Source: Aculops lycopersici (Eukaryota > Arthropoda > Arachnida > Trombidiformes > Eriophyidae). Taken from it: a stretch of DNA of 64,000 nucleotides. The stretch spans positions 2,111,108 through 2,175,107 of the forward strand of contig WNKI01000004.1 of the NCBI GenBank assembly GCA_015350385.1. The letters are read 5' to 3'. The notes beneath the pieces are model-generated. The model made no database searches. It had not been told where the DNA came from and saw nothing but the letters and a program-made list of their open reading frames with translations. Below are positions 43,201-54,274 of this stretch, piece after piece (position 1 is the stretch's first letter; every line of letters begins with the position of its first letter). Position numbers and translations under genes: made by a program.

Positions 43201-45023
43201 CAACTCGTAACTTCCCATATCCCGGCGAGAGATGGCACCGAAACAAGAGCATCCCGCCCGAGAGGCGAGATTCTCCTCCCGTTTGTTAGCCACGCCAGAT
43301 GCGGAGCTCCTTGCGCAACTGGTGACTCATAACACTTGCATTTGTCGGCCACCGCAAGCCTCTCGGCTGCGACTTATGGGCGCGCGATGAGTTTCTTTGG
43401 GGGCACTGGATTCTTGGCGCCGGCAAAATGATCAGCCAACCAGCAAAGCGACCGAAGCACCGACCGACTGGCCACATGGACAAGTTGCGCGGCCACATGT
43501 GCCGACTTGCTGTTGTGATTTCGGTAGCCAAGAAAGAGGGAGCCGATTGTGAGCGAGGAGGCAAGAAGTTCGACTTCGATAATGAGCAGCTGGCCTTGCA
43601 GGCTGATGCTGCTCTTTTGCCCGGCGCCGAATCGAATGGCACCGAAGTGAGCAGCAGCAGCAGCAACAACAATTAACAGTCTGCTGGCTATGGGACTTTT
43701 ATCAACATGCTTCTCCAACGACGACCTCGACCACGACGCCAACAACCAAGAGCTCGGCAACACGGACAAGACGACGCGCATCCGGCTGACTGCTCACGCC
43801 GAATTATCTCCTTGGCCGCGCCTAGTGCTTCCCTTTAACTCAACATTCAGTCAGTCAGTCAGTCACTCGGCTATCGAGTTGCCAACCGAATGAAGCTAGT
43901 CGCCGTAATGTCCGATTTAAATGACGAAAGCTTTCAAGAGAGCAACAAATGAACTGAATTTGTTGCCGGCGCGTCAAGTGGACGAGCGAGAGAAGGATCT
44001 TGGGGCTAGTGGATGCGGCCGCTGGAGAGTTGGTAAGACGAATGAATGAATGGACGGATGGATGGAGAGATGAATGAGCGGCCGAAGTGAGGGAGACGAG
44101 AATGTCGCAAGTGGCGAGGATAATATATAATATAACACGGCATAGGGTGATATATAGACTCGACGCGTAACTTGGCGCATAGCGCAGAGGACGTCCAGGA
44201 GTGACTTTTGCCAACAGCGTAGTTGTTGGCACAACTAATGCATTGGAGATGCCAACTTGGGCACGCAAATGAGCGGAGGAGTTTTAATTTTTGTTTGCTT
44301 GTAACTCAACTTTAGCCGCCGGCCTGGCAAAAAGTTGGCAGAGTTTCGTTGCGAGAGTAGAAGTCGACTCGAGGAGAAATCGAAAGTACAAAACTCAAAG
44401 AAGAGGAAGACAAGTTAAGAGGAGCGAAAAGAAGAGCGGACAAGTGAAAACCAATTGTGAGATTGGCGATGCTCATAGTGGCCCAAGACGAGGAGCGTAA
44501 GAGAGCACGACTCGACGGCTTTAAATTTACTTTTTGCCATCAGTTCAAACAGAAAGAGAGAGAGAGAGGAGAGAATATTAGTTGGTGGGGCGCCAGTTTA
44601 TTAGTTAGTCTGTAATCAACGTGGGCATTTAATAGTTTAGTGTCGCTAGTCCTCTTGTTGCGCGTCGCTTGCTCATCTGCATAGCAGCATTAGTTGTAGT
44701 TACAGTGATAGTAGCGGAGACCAAGTGAGCAGCCGACGACGAAGATGCCATTTTATAAATGATGGCATTCAAGTGAGGAAATCCAGCTGAGTTCAGTGTA
44801 GTAGAGGATTGCGATGGTGAGGAGAGTGAGAGACTAGGAGACAGGAGGGGAGTTTTTGCATCATATATATATATATAGTTGTCGCCAATATGTGGAAAAA
44901 TGCGAATATATAAGCTGAGAGTATAACGACACTTCTAATGTTGCCTGCGTTTGGTCGCTAGTTGCGCCACTATTTGGTACCTTATGGCTACGGTTCATAT
45001 TGAGGAAGCCTCTGAGATCACGA

Positions 45024-45073
45024 GACGAGTAGAGTCGAGTAGAGTAGAGTAGAGTCGAGTAGAGTCGAGTAGA
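45024..45073. repeat. GAGTA/GAGTC minisatellite
   Basis: Alternating AGAGTCGAGT and AGAGTAGAGT units, about five copies. Confidence 0.85.
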
Positions 45074-45697
45074 AATTCTCGAGCATAGAGCAGCATTCTT
45101 GGCCGACAAAAGTTTTGAGCAAACGAAATCAAGTCTCATTTAAATCTCAACTTTTGCTTGAATAACAACAAAACTAAACTTCCATCCACAATCCATCCTA
45201 ACCACCAACCATCACCATCTATGATCGCCATTGCCACTAGTGGCCAAGTAAAAGAGAAACAAAAGTAACACTAACAACAAAAGCCAAACGAAACACAACT
45301 ATCTGGCTAAAATAACTCGCACACGAACCTCAAGAAGGCGGCGATTGGAGGGCGACGATGAAGACAATCATTTGGTTACCATGCAATGCAAAAATGAGAA
45401 AAAGTGAGGCAGAGTTGGAGAGTTCAGTTGAGATATATCCACAATACTGCAACAAACTTCGGGTCTAGTCGCCTTCACGATCGCTTGCTCAACCACATCT
45501 ATGACCAGTAGTAGTCTTTATCTTATTAGTTAACCCCCAAACGTAGTCAAATTATTCAGGTTCAGGTAGAGGCGGGCACGGATTTCCTGCTACCCACAAA
45601 CGTGCAACAAGTCAATATCAACAAGTGGAACACAGAGTTTTGATAACTAGATTTGAAGACTGTTAGATCACAGATACATGACTCTACTCATCACGCG

Positions 45698-45824
45698 ACT
45701 CCATATATCTTCACATTTCCATATGGGATACAAACTGCAAATTGGGTTAGCTCTTATCTATGCGCTAACCTAACTACAGTTTTCCGCTTCTATGATCAGT
45801 ATGGAATGTAAAGAAGTATGGAGT
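45698..45824. mobile_element. MITE-like foldback element, copy 1
   Basis: 127 bp with imperfect terminal inverted repeats of about 24 bp: left end ACTCCATATATCTTCACATT, right end the reverse complement of ACTCCATACTTCTTTACATT. It has no coding capacity. A related unit lies 138 bp downstream. Confidence 0.5.
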
Positions 45825-45961
45825 TGAGTTTTGGGCAAACTGCTAATTGCTGATACACAGACAGACTATATTAGTTACAATAACAAGATACTTCCGACGA
45901 GATGTGCATATACCAAGAATCTGCGTAAAGTATTAAAAGTGCAACCAAACGTCCATACCGG

Positions 45962-46096
45962 ATCCCATAAGTCTTTACATTTCCATATGGAAGTTGTGTC
46001 TTTTGATCCTCAAGCTTGAACACAAGCAGCTAATTGTTGAGATCAAATTACGCAACAAACAAAATGATATTTATGGAATGTAAAGAAGTATGGAGT
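45962..46096. mobile_element. MITE-like foldback element, copy 2
   Basis: 135 bp, with left end ATCCCATAAGTCTTTACATT and a right end identical over 23 bp to that of copy 1 (TGGAATGTAAAGAAGTATGG...). The interiors of the two copies are only weakly alike. Could be a tandem foldback duplication rather than a transposon. Confidence 0.5.
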
Positions 46097-46178
46097 CTTG
46101 ATGGACTTTATTTGATTGTTCTTCTACTAAGAATAACATATTCATAACAAAAGAGGAAGAAAGAGGGCAATAGAAAAT

Positions 46179-46949
46179 TTAATAGAAAATTTTAATTATT
46201 AGGTAGAGCAGGTAAGCTAGAATCAACATTATAACTATCGCCACAATTATATAACAGATAATTCTAGACCTATGTTGTAGTTTTAAAACATTCAAGGCAG
46301 ATAATGCTGTCTGTTTACCTGAGCTCAGGCCCAGTTTTGTGGATTTCAACATCTGGAATATGGACTCCAGGGTAACTCGGGTATAATCAATGTTACTTGC
46401 AATGGTTGCTATTAATCTCTCGTTCTCGCCCATCGACGTCCTCAGTCTAATTAATGCCTCGCGAACTCTCGTATCCGCCGGACCCAGCTGACTCGTTCCA
46501 CTTGTCCTGCTAAATCTTAAATCTATATTCAATTTGCTGGCCAACTCAAGAATCTCATGGAGTTTTGGGGTTAGGTTGTCGCACCATTCGCTTGTAAAGA
46601 ACATCAATTGCTGGGAGGCAATCTGATAATCAATTGGATTATCCTGACTTTCGCTCAGCTTTTGATGTAACTCGTCCAATTGTCTTATCAATAAACGACT
46701 TAGATTGCACAACTCAATGAGCTCGTCGAAACACTTTAACGTTGAACTCTCTACATCCGAGTTTCTCGTATAACTTAGTGTTATCAATCTCAAATCTGCA
46801 ACTCTAATTCCCTTTTCCATTGTGGCCATATTCTCTCTTATTCTTTGGCAAACGGTTAGCAGTTCGTTTGAGTCAATGGCAATACTTGCAGCGGTCGCCA
46901 GAGATATCGTTGATCCCGTTGGACCTTTGGGTGAAGATTCCATGTTCAT
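46179..46949 (-). CDS. Tail-anchored SNARE-like membrane protein
   Basis: Single exon, 256 residues. The body is helical with heptad-type leucines (about 25-220), and the last 27 residues are one hydrophobic helix (IICYIIVAIVIMLILAYLLY) with only four residues after it. That is the plan of a Q-SNARE: helical domain, SNARE-type coiled coil (about 165-225), short basic linker (KLQHRSR), C-terminal anchor. I cannot assign a subfamily; Sec20/BNIP1, Vti1 and GOSR types are all possible, and the central glutamine is not evident. It lies 35 bp downstream of the next minus-strand gene, so the two may be co-transcribed or share a short promoter. Confidence 0.7.
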   Translation of the reverse strand: MNMESSPKGPTGSTISLATAASIAIDSNELLTVCQRIRENMATMEKGIRVADLRLITLSYTRNSDVESSTLKCFDELIELCNLSRLLIRQLDELHQKLSESQDNPIDYQIASQQLMFFTSEWCDNLTPKLHEILELASKLNIDLRFSRTSGTSQLGPADTRVREALIRLRTSMGENERLIATIASNIDYTRVTLESIFQMLKSTKLGLSSGKQTALSALNVLKLQHRSRIICYIIVAIVIMLILAYLLYLIIKIFY

Positions 46950-46984
46950 TTCTTTCAGTCAATGCTCTTCCAATGGAAAGAAAA

Positions 46985-47539
46985 TCAATCAACTGGATTG
47001 TTGTCCAAAACGATCACTTTACCTGAATCTATTTGGCTTATCAGTGAGATAATCTTGAAACAAACCATGACCAGGGAGAGGACAACGGAGAATATATGGA
47101 ACGCAACAGTTAGTTGGTGTAAATTGACTTCTTTCGATTTCAATTGCACATCCAAGCGCGAGCTTTCAGTTAATAAACTAGAGGTTTCCTGAGATGAGCT
47201 GTCTAGTTTGAGTGTTAGTCCTACGTATATTGCCAGAAAATAGAGGTGATAGGAGGCTAATATAAAGTAAGAAAACAGGCCGCAATAGCTATCCCTCTGC
47301 GAGCCGCAAAAGCCAAATGTTGTGCTAATTAATGCTACGATTGATATGATACCAATGTACTCGATCCAACCGTTTGCTTTGGATACATTTATAATAAATA
47401 GGATAAAGTAAATCACGGCAACAAATAAGATGCATGACAATATGCATTCGAGTATAACGGCAATCGTCTGTTTAGACAAGCAAACAAAATTACCGGAATT
47501 GGACATAGTACCTCCGGACTCATTCAACTCTAAATCCAT
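46985..47539 (-). CDS. Four-helix membrane protein of unknown family
   Basis: Single exon, 184 residues. Hydrophobic segments lie at about 26-50, 60-78, 88-110 and 140-168, with short polar ends; no signal peptide. A CGSQRDSYCG pair of cysteines sits between helices 2 and 3. The layout resembles MARVEL-type or small tetraspan proteins, but no family motif is recognisable, and the large CCG loop of tetraspanins is absent. It is immediately upstream of the SNARE-like gene on the same strand, which hints at a membrane-traffic role by association only. Confidence 0.7.
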   Translation of the reverse strand: MDLELNESGGTMSNSGNFVCLSKQTIAVILECILSCILFVAVIYFILFIINVSKANGWIEYIGIISIVALISTTFGFCGSQRDSYCGLFSYFILASYHLYFLAIYVGLTLKLDSSSQETSSLLTESSRLDVQLKSKEVNLHQLTVAFHIFSVVLSLVMVCFKIISLISQIDSGKVIVLDNNPVD

Positions 47540-48142
47540 ATCTGAAACATGGGCCTAAGGTGTGAATGTGTCCCATGTGTAGGCTAAAGACAACATATAT
47601 GATATAATTTTTAGCTTATGAATAGTCTGAAACTAGTTATGGAGTTGAACAACTCGAATATATTGCCAAATTTATCAGCATCATTCACATTTAAATTTGT
47701 CTTTTTGGTGGACCAAACGTGATGAGAAAATTTTTCACCTCGAGGCGAGCAGATTTATAACGAGTGTACCATACTAACGTCCGTCCGAATTTGCCACTCC
47801 TCACCAGGCAACAATAATTGTTTGGTTGGAAGGAGAAATAACGCCTCTATAGACACAGAAGTGCCGGAAGTTATATCAACCCTTGTTGCCATTCAAATAT
47901 CAAGACTTACTGTTAATGATTGTTAGATTGTATATGACAGAAATTGAGCATAATATCAGCCAAAAACTTCAATTGACTCTAAAGAATGACAGAAACGAGA
48001 AGCAGCCAGCTAGAGAGAATGGATGCAGTCGGGGGCGTGAGTAAATTTATTGTTTTCCTCGAATCGCGTTGGTCACATCATGCTCTTCGATGCATCAATT
48101 AGAGTTGATCCCATAACTCTGATCAGTTTATGAGATTTTGCA
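47540..48142. other. Spacer, tetraspan-gene promoter and ETFA 3' side
   Basis: 603 bp, mostly AT-rich. No feature beyond the expected promoter and 3' UTR. Confidence 0.5.
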
Positions 48143-49213
48143 TCACTGCGGAATCTTCTCAGTGATCTCGGGGACCGCCTTGAATAGGTCAGCCTCTAAG
48201 CCTAGATCGGCTACCTGAAAGATTGGAGCCTCGGGATCCTTGTTGATTGCAACAATCGTCTTCGAGTCCTTCATTCCAGATAAATGCTGAATGGCACCCG
48301 AGATACCTACGGCGACATAGAGCTCTGGTGCAACCATTTTACCTGTCTGCCCGACTTGCATATCATTGGGCACGTAACCGGCATCAACGGCAGCCCTCGA
48401 GGCGCCAACGGCCGCGTTTAGCTTGTCGGCCAACTTGTAAATCAAGTCAAAGTTCTCCTTGCTCTTCAATCCACGACCACCTGACACCACCCTAGATGCA
48501 CTGTTCAAGTCTGGTCTCTCACTTTTGCTTAATTCTTGCCCCAATAGTTGGGTTAGCTCAGCTGCTTTCTCTACCTCACTAGCTGGAACCTCGACCTCCT
48601 CGACCGGTGCCTTCTTGCCCTCGCTTTTGCCAACCATTTGGAAGGCAGTTGCTCGTGCGGTAAAAATCTTGACGGCATCCTTGGACTTGTAAGTTTGAAT
48701 AGCTTGGCCTCCGTAGATTGGCCTGACAAAAGTGTCGGACGATGTGATTCCGATGACTCCGGTTATGGGCTGAACATTGAGCTTGGCCGCAACTCGGGGC
48801 AACACGTTTGAACCGAATGAGTTTGCTCCGGCCGTGATGTGGGTGAAGGGTGATTTGTTGTGGAGACTAACAATTACAGGTGCCAGCCGCTCGGCTAGTA
48901 GTTGCTCAAAAAGCTTGTGATTAGCCACTAGAATCTTGTTGACATGCTCAGTGTTCTCGATTTGGGGTACTAGCTTATCTGGTTGATTAGTGATCAATAG
49001 AACATCGATAGTTCCACCGCCAACCTTGTTAGCCGCTGCGATGGCGTTGAATGTGATTGGTGTTATGGTTTCATTGTTGTGATCAGCAACCACCAATAGT
49101 CGGTTGCTAAATCTTATACCTGAGGTAGATAGATTCCTCTGAAATTGTGTGGAATGTTGCTTGACAAATCTTAGCTGTCTGGCCAGCTGAGAGATGGTTC
49201 GAGCTGTCATCAT
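48143..49213 (-). CDS. ETFA: Electron transfer flavoprotein subunit alpha, mitochondrial
   Basis: Single exon, 356 residues, with an Arg/Ser-rich mitochondrial leader of about 30 residues (MMTARTISQLARQLRF). ETFA with ETFB carries electrons from fatty-acyl and amino-acid dehydrogenases to ETF-QO. The FAD-binding C-terminal domain is complete: RVVSGGRGLKSKENFDLI, AVGASRAAVDAGYVPNDMQVGQTGK, VAPELYVAVGISGAIQHLSGMKDSK, AINKDPEAPIFQVADLG. The N-terminal domain has NSFGSNVLPRVAAKL. Length is close to human ETFA (333) plus a longer leader and a small Lys/Glu-rich insert near 200. It is functionally linked to the neighbouring DHTKD1, because glutaryl-CoA made downstream of DHTKD1 is oxidised by an ETF-dependent dehydrogenase. 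Confidence 0.96.
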   Translation of the reverse strand: MMTARTISQLARQLRFVKQHSTQFQRNLSTSGIRFSNRLLVVADHNNETITPITFNAIAAANKVGGGTIDVLLITNQPDKLVPQIENTEHVNKILVANHKLFEQLLAERLAPVIVSLHNKSPFTHITAGANSFGSNVLPRVAAKLNVQPITGVIGITSSDTFVRPIYGGQAIQTYKSKDAVKIFTARATAFQMVGKSEGKKAPVEEVEVPASEVEKAAELTQLLGQELSKSERPDLNSASRVVSGGRGLKSKENFDLIYKLADKLNAAVGASRAAVDAGYVPNDMQVGQTGKMVAPELYVAVGISGAIQHLSGMKDSKTIVAINKDPEAPIFQVADLGLEADLFKAVPEITEKIPQ

Positions 49214-51034
49214 TTTGCAATATCGATGATTTTTTTTGCCTTACTCTAGTTTTGGTGATAATAATGTTAGTGATAAAAGTAATAATACTTGCTTTGCTCT
49301 TTTTGAAAATTATTGCGTCCTGTTGTATCTCGATGATAAGAATCAAAATATGTAGTTAAGAGAGGAAAGAAATAGATGCCTCAATCATGATAAGAGGAGA
49401 TCGTCGACAGAGAGATCGAGCGATATGATATTGGGTTGCATGAGTAATCAAATCCATGTAAACAATCGGAAATTGCAAGAAAGCCTTCATAGAGCTTTTG
49501 TGTTGTGCTGATTATTTTGTATCAAACTGTACTCTTTATTGATGTGCTATCTTCTGGTGCGCAGGATTTTCGCTACATACAGACGCTCGCTCACCCCTTC
49601 GCTTGTTTTTGCCCCCTTGGCGCGCTAGGAAAAGAGAGTAAACACAGGCCCATTATGTGCCGCTTTACGGATTGCTCGCCTCATAACAAGCTTGCCACTC
49701 GCTTGCTGGTTATCTAATGAAACCTCACCATTCCCCCATTGAGCTCCCAACTTATTGGGGCTTGTAAACAGCGGCAACAAGTCTCGGCCGACTACAGCAA
49801 CATGTTGTTTGGAGCAATTCCTGCCCCTGTCCCTGCTCCTGTAGTTCGTGCAGCTTTCAGAAGCGGGAGCCGCCAAGCGAGACCCTCACGTAATAACAAC
49901 AGAAAAAGCAGAAGAGATGGCAACAGGCGGTTGCGTGGTGAGCAAAGAACATTAAGGGATTCGAGTGGCAGTCACTCGCTAAGGTCGTGTTTGGAAGGCT
50001 TTCACTTTTGTGCCCAGTGGTTGATCCATCCATTGAGAGGCTTGAGGTAGGCTGATGGCAGTGAAAATTGCCTTCGTAATTTCAGCCACGAGTTCTGTTT
50101 TGCTCGCCTCTCCCTCTCTATCCCAGGGACAAGGAAAAAAGAGTTTCTCCCCTTCTCGCTCGCTCCGTGATCAATGCAACAAATGGTGGTGGTTGTTGTT
50201 GTCGCTGCATTTGAAGTGAGTTGCCGGTTTACCAAGTCTCTTCGCTAGTCGGTCAACTCAGCAAACAGTTTGATGCAACGTCGAAAGTCATCCAAAAGAG
50301 AGCAACCTGTTGGAGTGTTCGCGACATAAACATTGACACGGACGAAAACAACAACAACAACAACAACTTGTTGACATGACTTAGAAGAGTCAGAAAGTTG
50401 AAGTTTCGTAACACCTTGGCTCAACAAGCGGTCAATTTAAATTTGCTTTGATGGACTATTGCAAGCAGTAGCAGTGATAGGGAGCAGTGTGCAAGCCAAC
50501 ATCCCAGCAAGAGTTTGAAACAGAACAGATAACCAGAAAGAGAGCTCGGCGACAACAAAGACTAAATTTGATTTTGATCAGTAAATTAAACTTCTACTCG
50601 TCTCACGTAGACATACATAAACATCTCTGTTATCGGTCGATAACAACACCACAACTACCATTTATCGGATCCATTAACTGGAATCTCGCCACAAAAAAGT
50701 AATTTTTGCACACCAAACTAGAACCAGAGATATTTGTATCAGTTTAGTTGGTTTGATGTGAGTGCGAATGTGAATCTCAAATTGGCCACAAGTCTCTTAC
50801 TGAGACTTGTATGTAAAAACGAGCGAAACTTTTGTCAAGTTATCTAAATGAAACGATCTAACTAGACTAAGTACAAAGACCTGGATGGTAGACCATAGAC
50901 CACAAGCAGTCAAAGTGTCAGTTTATAGCAACTATCGCTCATTGACCAATCGCATGAGAGAGCGAGAGAGAGTCATAGATTATATCATAATTTTATAACA
51001 TTCGTCATCAACTCAAGGCGTCATTAACATCAAC
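49214..51034. promoter_or_regulatory. Divergent spacer between ETFA and DHTKD1
   Basis: 1.8 kb between two head-to-head mitochondrial enzyme genes. Contains a CAA run at 50349-50366 and short GA tracts. No TATA box or conserved motif recognised. Confidence 0.45.
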
Positions 51035-54000
51035 ATGTTGTCGAGTAAAGCACAGCAGCAACTTATATCCACCGCCACTAGCAATCCGCTTCTGGTTTTG
51101 GCGGCCATCCGGCCCACTTCCGGCTCTCACAACCATCAAGTTCGCCAAAGATTATCGATCAACGTCAAGGAAAATTGCAAAAGGTTTGTGGGCACAACAA
51201 GCACTAGCAAAACCGTGCAACCTCAAGAGAAGCATCAGCGGGCTATTCGTAAGGAAGAGAATGACATCGAAAGCGAGCAAAGACGACTCAGGCAACAGGT
51301 GGCTGCCGAGAAGTTTGAGGCTCGAGCTGCGGACATTAAATTATGGCACTCAGTTGAGACCATCAAACGACTAGGTCATCGGCTCGCCAAATTAGACCCA
51401 CTTGATTTGGCAAGACCGCGAAGCATTAACGAGTTAACTTGGTCCCACTCGCTGATTGACCAATTCAAAGCTAGTAATAGTATTGTAAAGACAAAGCCAT
51501 ATTTAGAGACAAAACAGCCGCTAATGCCAGTGAATGAGTTGATAGGCACAGTTATGGGTATTTATGCCAACAATGATTGTGGCCTAGAATTTGCGCATAT
51601 GAGCAGCGAGGAGGAAGTCGAATGGCTAACTAGCGAGTGGGAGAAACTGAACGAGTTGTGTCATTTGGACTCAAACAGTCAGCAAAACTTGGCAAAACTT
51701 TTGCTCGAGTGCGAGGCCTTCGATCATTTTATGGCCACCAAGTATCCGACTGTAAAGCGTTATGGTTGTGAGGGCGCCGAGTCCATGCTTGTAGTGTTTG
51801 ATGAAATCCTACGCCTCTGCCACTTGGGCAACCATCACTTGCACCCATCTCAATCGACGATGCGAACAAGTAGCTCCACTTACAGTGATGAACTTGCTGA
51901 GACTATCGGTCGCATTAGCGATGTCATCATTGGAATGCCACATCGCGGCCGACTAAACCTGCTCGCCTGTCTTCTCGACTTTGACCCAGTGGCCATTTTC
52001 AACAAGGCACGCGGCGAGTCGGAGCTGGATTTGCAGAAGGCTTGGATGGCCAAGGGCGATGTGTTGTCGCATTTGTCCACAAACCTTAGATACGTTTATG
52101 GTCTAGATAGCCAGCACATTGGACTCTCTAGGGACACTCCAGAGCCAGTTAATGTAACTCTATTGCCGAATCCCTCGCATTTGGAGGTGGCCGCACCGAT
52201 GGCCGCTGGCGCAGCACGAGGCCGGGCACACAACCTGTTGCATGGCTACTCGTCGAGCCCAAAATTTTTCATCAACAACCAGGACAAGCAAAGTTTAGGT
52301 TCCCTTGAAACTGAAAGTTCCGATTCCACCGATTACAAACATTACCTGTCAAATGTATTGCCCATTCAGGTGCACGGCGATGCCTCGGTGGCTGGCCAAG
52401 GAATCATTCAGGAGACATTGCAGATGAGTAATCTATCCAATTTTACAGTAAATGGATCGCTGCATCTAATTGTAAACAACCAATTGGGTTTCACAACCAG
52501 CGCCTCAATAGGCCGCTCGTCTCGCTATTGCTCGGATGTATTCAAACTCATCGAGGCTCCAATTATTCATGTTAACGGCCAGAATATCACAAATGTCATT
52601 CGAGCCACTCGATTGGCTTTGAGCTATAGGCAGAGGTTCAAAAAGGACGTTGTGGTAGATTTGATTTGCTATCGTCAGCATGGACACAACGAAATGGACG
52701 AGCCGAGTTTTACGCAACCTGTTATGTACTCAAAGATTAAGTCAAGAAAGTCGATTCCACAATCGTACTGCGATGAGCTCGGTATTGATCAGGAGCAAAG
52801 GAAACACATAGCCGACTCGTTCAAGGAAAGGTTACAGGATTCGCACAAAATGTTGGACCTTCATAAGCCGGACAATGATAATTTCCGTAACTTTGAGCTA
52901 CCAAATGAATACTACCGCGACCACATTTGCTCATGGCAAACTGGATGCGAATTGGAAGTGTTGAGACAAATTGCACTGGATTCCGTTGGCAATCTACCCC
53001 AAGGTTTCTCCGTCCATCCAAATCTGGAGCGAGTTCTAATTGATCAAAGAAGACAAAGATTTCAATCACCTGTCGAGGCGGAGCAGTTGGCCAAGACTCA
53101 GGTTGATTGGGCAACAGCGGAGATTTTAGCATTTGGAAGTTTACTTAAGCAAAATCATTCCGTTCGATTAGCCGGCCAAGATGTAGCTCGGGGCACATTC
53201 TCAACTCGGCACGCGATTCTATTTGATCAAAAAACTGAACAAGCGCACATCCCATTGAACCATATGGACCACCACCACCAAAACCATTATAGAAATGATC
53301 TCTCGACCAACTCAAACGCCACCACTAATCACTTTCAAGCAGCTGGAGATGTGACTACAGGTGGTCAATTTAAGAAGGCAGCCAAATTAGAAGTGGCAAA
53401 CACAATATTGAGCGAGGAAGCAGCGTTGGCCTACGAGTATGGTTACAGTACCGAGACTTGCGAGCTTACCATTTGGGAGGCCCAATTCGGAGACTTCCAC
53501 AATACAGCTCAATCAATTTTGGACACTCTAGTGGCGTCAGGTGAGAGCAAGTGGCTCAAGCAATCGCCTCTAACGATCCTCTTGCCTCATGGACTTGATG
53601 GCGCTGGACCCGAGCATTCGAGTGCCAGGATTGAGAGATTCCTCCAACTATCATCCTCAAGTGCCGACTCCATTGACACCGAGGCCAAAGTCAATTGGTC
53701 GGTTTGCTTCCCCACCCAGCCAAGTCAGTACTTCCACCTGTTGCGCCGCCAAATTCTTAGGCCCTTCCGGAAACCACTTGTTATTGCCGCACCCAAAATC
53801 ATCTTCCGCCATCCAGACTGCGTCAGCGAACTGGCCGAATTTTCACCCTCCGAATCGTTCAAGCCCATTCTAGACGACCCCCTTGTCGATGAAACCACCC
53901 GCGATCAAGTGGACACCATTGTTTTGTGCTCGGGTAAGGTTTATTTCTCGCTCAAGGAGGAGAAGGTCAAGAATGAAATGAACAATGTGGCTCTGGTTCG

Positions 54001-54274
54001 CATTGAGGAGTTGTGTCCGTTTCCTATTCACGCCTTAAATGAGCTTTTCATATCCTATCCTGCAGTCAAACGAAACAACTTTGTCTGGTTCCAGGAGGAG
54101 CATAAGAACCAGGGAGCCTATGGATTTGTGGATACACGCCTAGCAAATATGGCAAACATTAAGTTGCGTTACATAGGCCGAGATGAGAGCGAGTTACCGG
54201 CTGTCGGGATCTCGACTTTGCACAAGAAGGAGTTGGAGCAGGTGATGCGCCAATTCCGATCATTAAGGAGGTAG
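51035..54274 (+). CDS. DHTKD1: 2-oxoadipate dehydrogenase E1 (DHTKD1)
   Basis: Single exon, 1,079 residues. It decarboxylates 2-oxoadipate in lysine, hydroxylysine and tryptophan breakdown, giving glutaryl-CoA within the 2-oxoacid dehydrogenase complex. The N-terminal 70 residues look like a mitochondrial leader. Thiamine-diphosphate and core motifs are clear: GMPHRGRLN (about 300), GDVLSHLS, TLLPNPSHLE, HGDASVAGQG (about 446), VNNQLGFTT, CYRQHGHNEMDEP, RKSIPQSY, RLAGQDVARGTFS, EAALAYEYGYS, LPHGLDGAGPEHSS, and PFRKPLVIAAPK. RKSIPQSY and FKPILDDPLVD fit DHTKD1 better than OGDH. It is longer than human DHTKD1 (919), by low-complexity inserts such as HHHQNHYRND near 748. Part of its 3' region is duplicated at 57785-58258. 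Confidence 0.95.
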   Translation: MLSSKAQQQLISTATSNPLLVLAAIRPTSGSHNHQVRQRLSINVKENCKRFVGTTSTSKTVQPQEKHQRAIRKEENDIESEQRRLRQQVAAEKFEARAADIKLWHSVETIKRLGHRLAKLDPLDLARPRSINELTWSHSLIDQFKASNSIVKTKPYLETKQPLMPVNELIGTVMGIYANNDCGLEFAHMSSEEEVEWLTSEWEKLNELCHLDSNSQQNLAKLLLECEAFDHFMATKYPTVKRYGCEGAESMLVVFDEILRLCHLGNHHLHPSQSTMRTSSSTYSDELAETIGRISDVIIGMPHRGRLNLLACLLDFDPVAIFNKARGESELDLQKAWMAKGDVLSHLSTNLRYVYGLDSQHIGLSRDTPEPVNVTLLPNPSHLEVAAPMAAGAARGRAHNLLHGYSSSPKFFINNQDKQSLGSLETESSDSTDYKHYLSNVLPIQVHGDASVAGQGIIQETLQMSNLSNFTVNGSLHLIVNNQLGFTTSASIGRSSRYCSDVFKLIEAPIIHVNGQNITNVIRATRLALSYRQRFKKDVVVDLICYRQHGHNEMDEPSFTQPVMYSKIKSRKSIPQSYCDELGIDQEQRKHIADSFKERLQDSHKMLDLHKPDNDNFRNFELPNEYYRDHICSWQTGCELEVLRQIALDSVGNLPQGFSVHPNLERVLIDQRRQRFQSPVEAEQLAKTQVDWATAEILAFGSLLKQNHSVRLAGQDVARGTFSTRHAILFDQKTEQAHIPLNHMDHHHQNHYRNDLSTNSNATTNHFQAAGDVTTGGQFKKAAKLEVANTILSEEAALAYEYGYSTETCELTIWEAQFGDFHNTAQSILDTLVASGESKWLKQSPLTILLPHGLDGAGPEHSSARIERFLQLSSSSADSIDTEAKVNWSVCFPTQPSQYFHLLRRQILRPFRKPLVIAAPKIIFRHPDCVSELAEFSPSESFKPILDDPLVDETTRDQVDTIVLCSGKVYFSLKEEKVKNEMNNVALVRIEELCPFPIHALNELFISYPAVKRNNFVWFQEEHKNQGAYGFVDTRLANMANIKLRYIGRDESELPAVGISTLHKKELEQVMRQFRSLRR

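Larger units (their letters stand above)
39193..45697. other. Large gene-free region downstream of the CPAP3 gene
   Basis: About 6.5 kb without a supported gene. Simple repeats include CAA/AAT runs near 39238-39290, a CT tract at 40158-40203, a TCAG run at 43851-43866, TA at 44864-44877 and a GAGTA minisatellite at 45024-45073. One minus-strand open frame at 39687-39902 has a protein-like composition but no recognised family; I treat it as doubtful. Other open frames overlap each other and look like chance. Confidence 0.5.

Noticed and set aside
43286..43893. Overlapping frames of 128-135 codons on both strands
   Set aside because: They overlap each other in several frames, have Ser/Ala/Leu-biased composition, and no homology is recognised.
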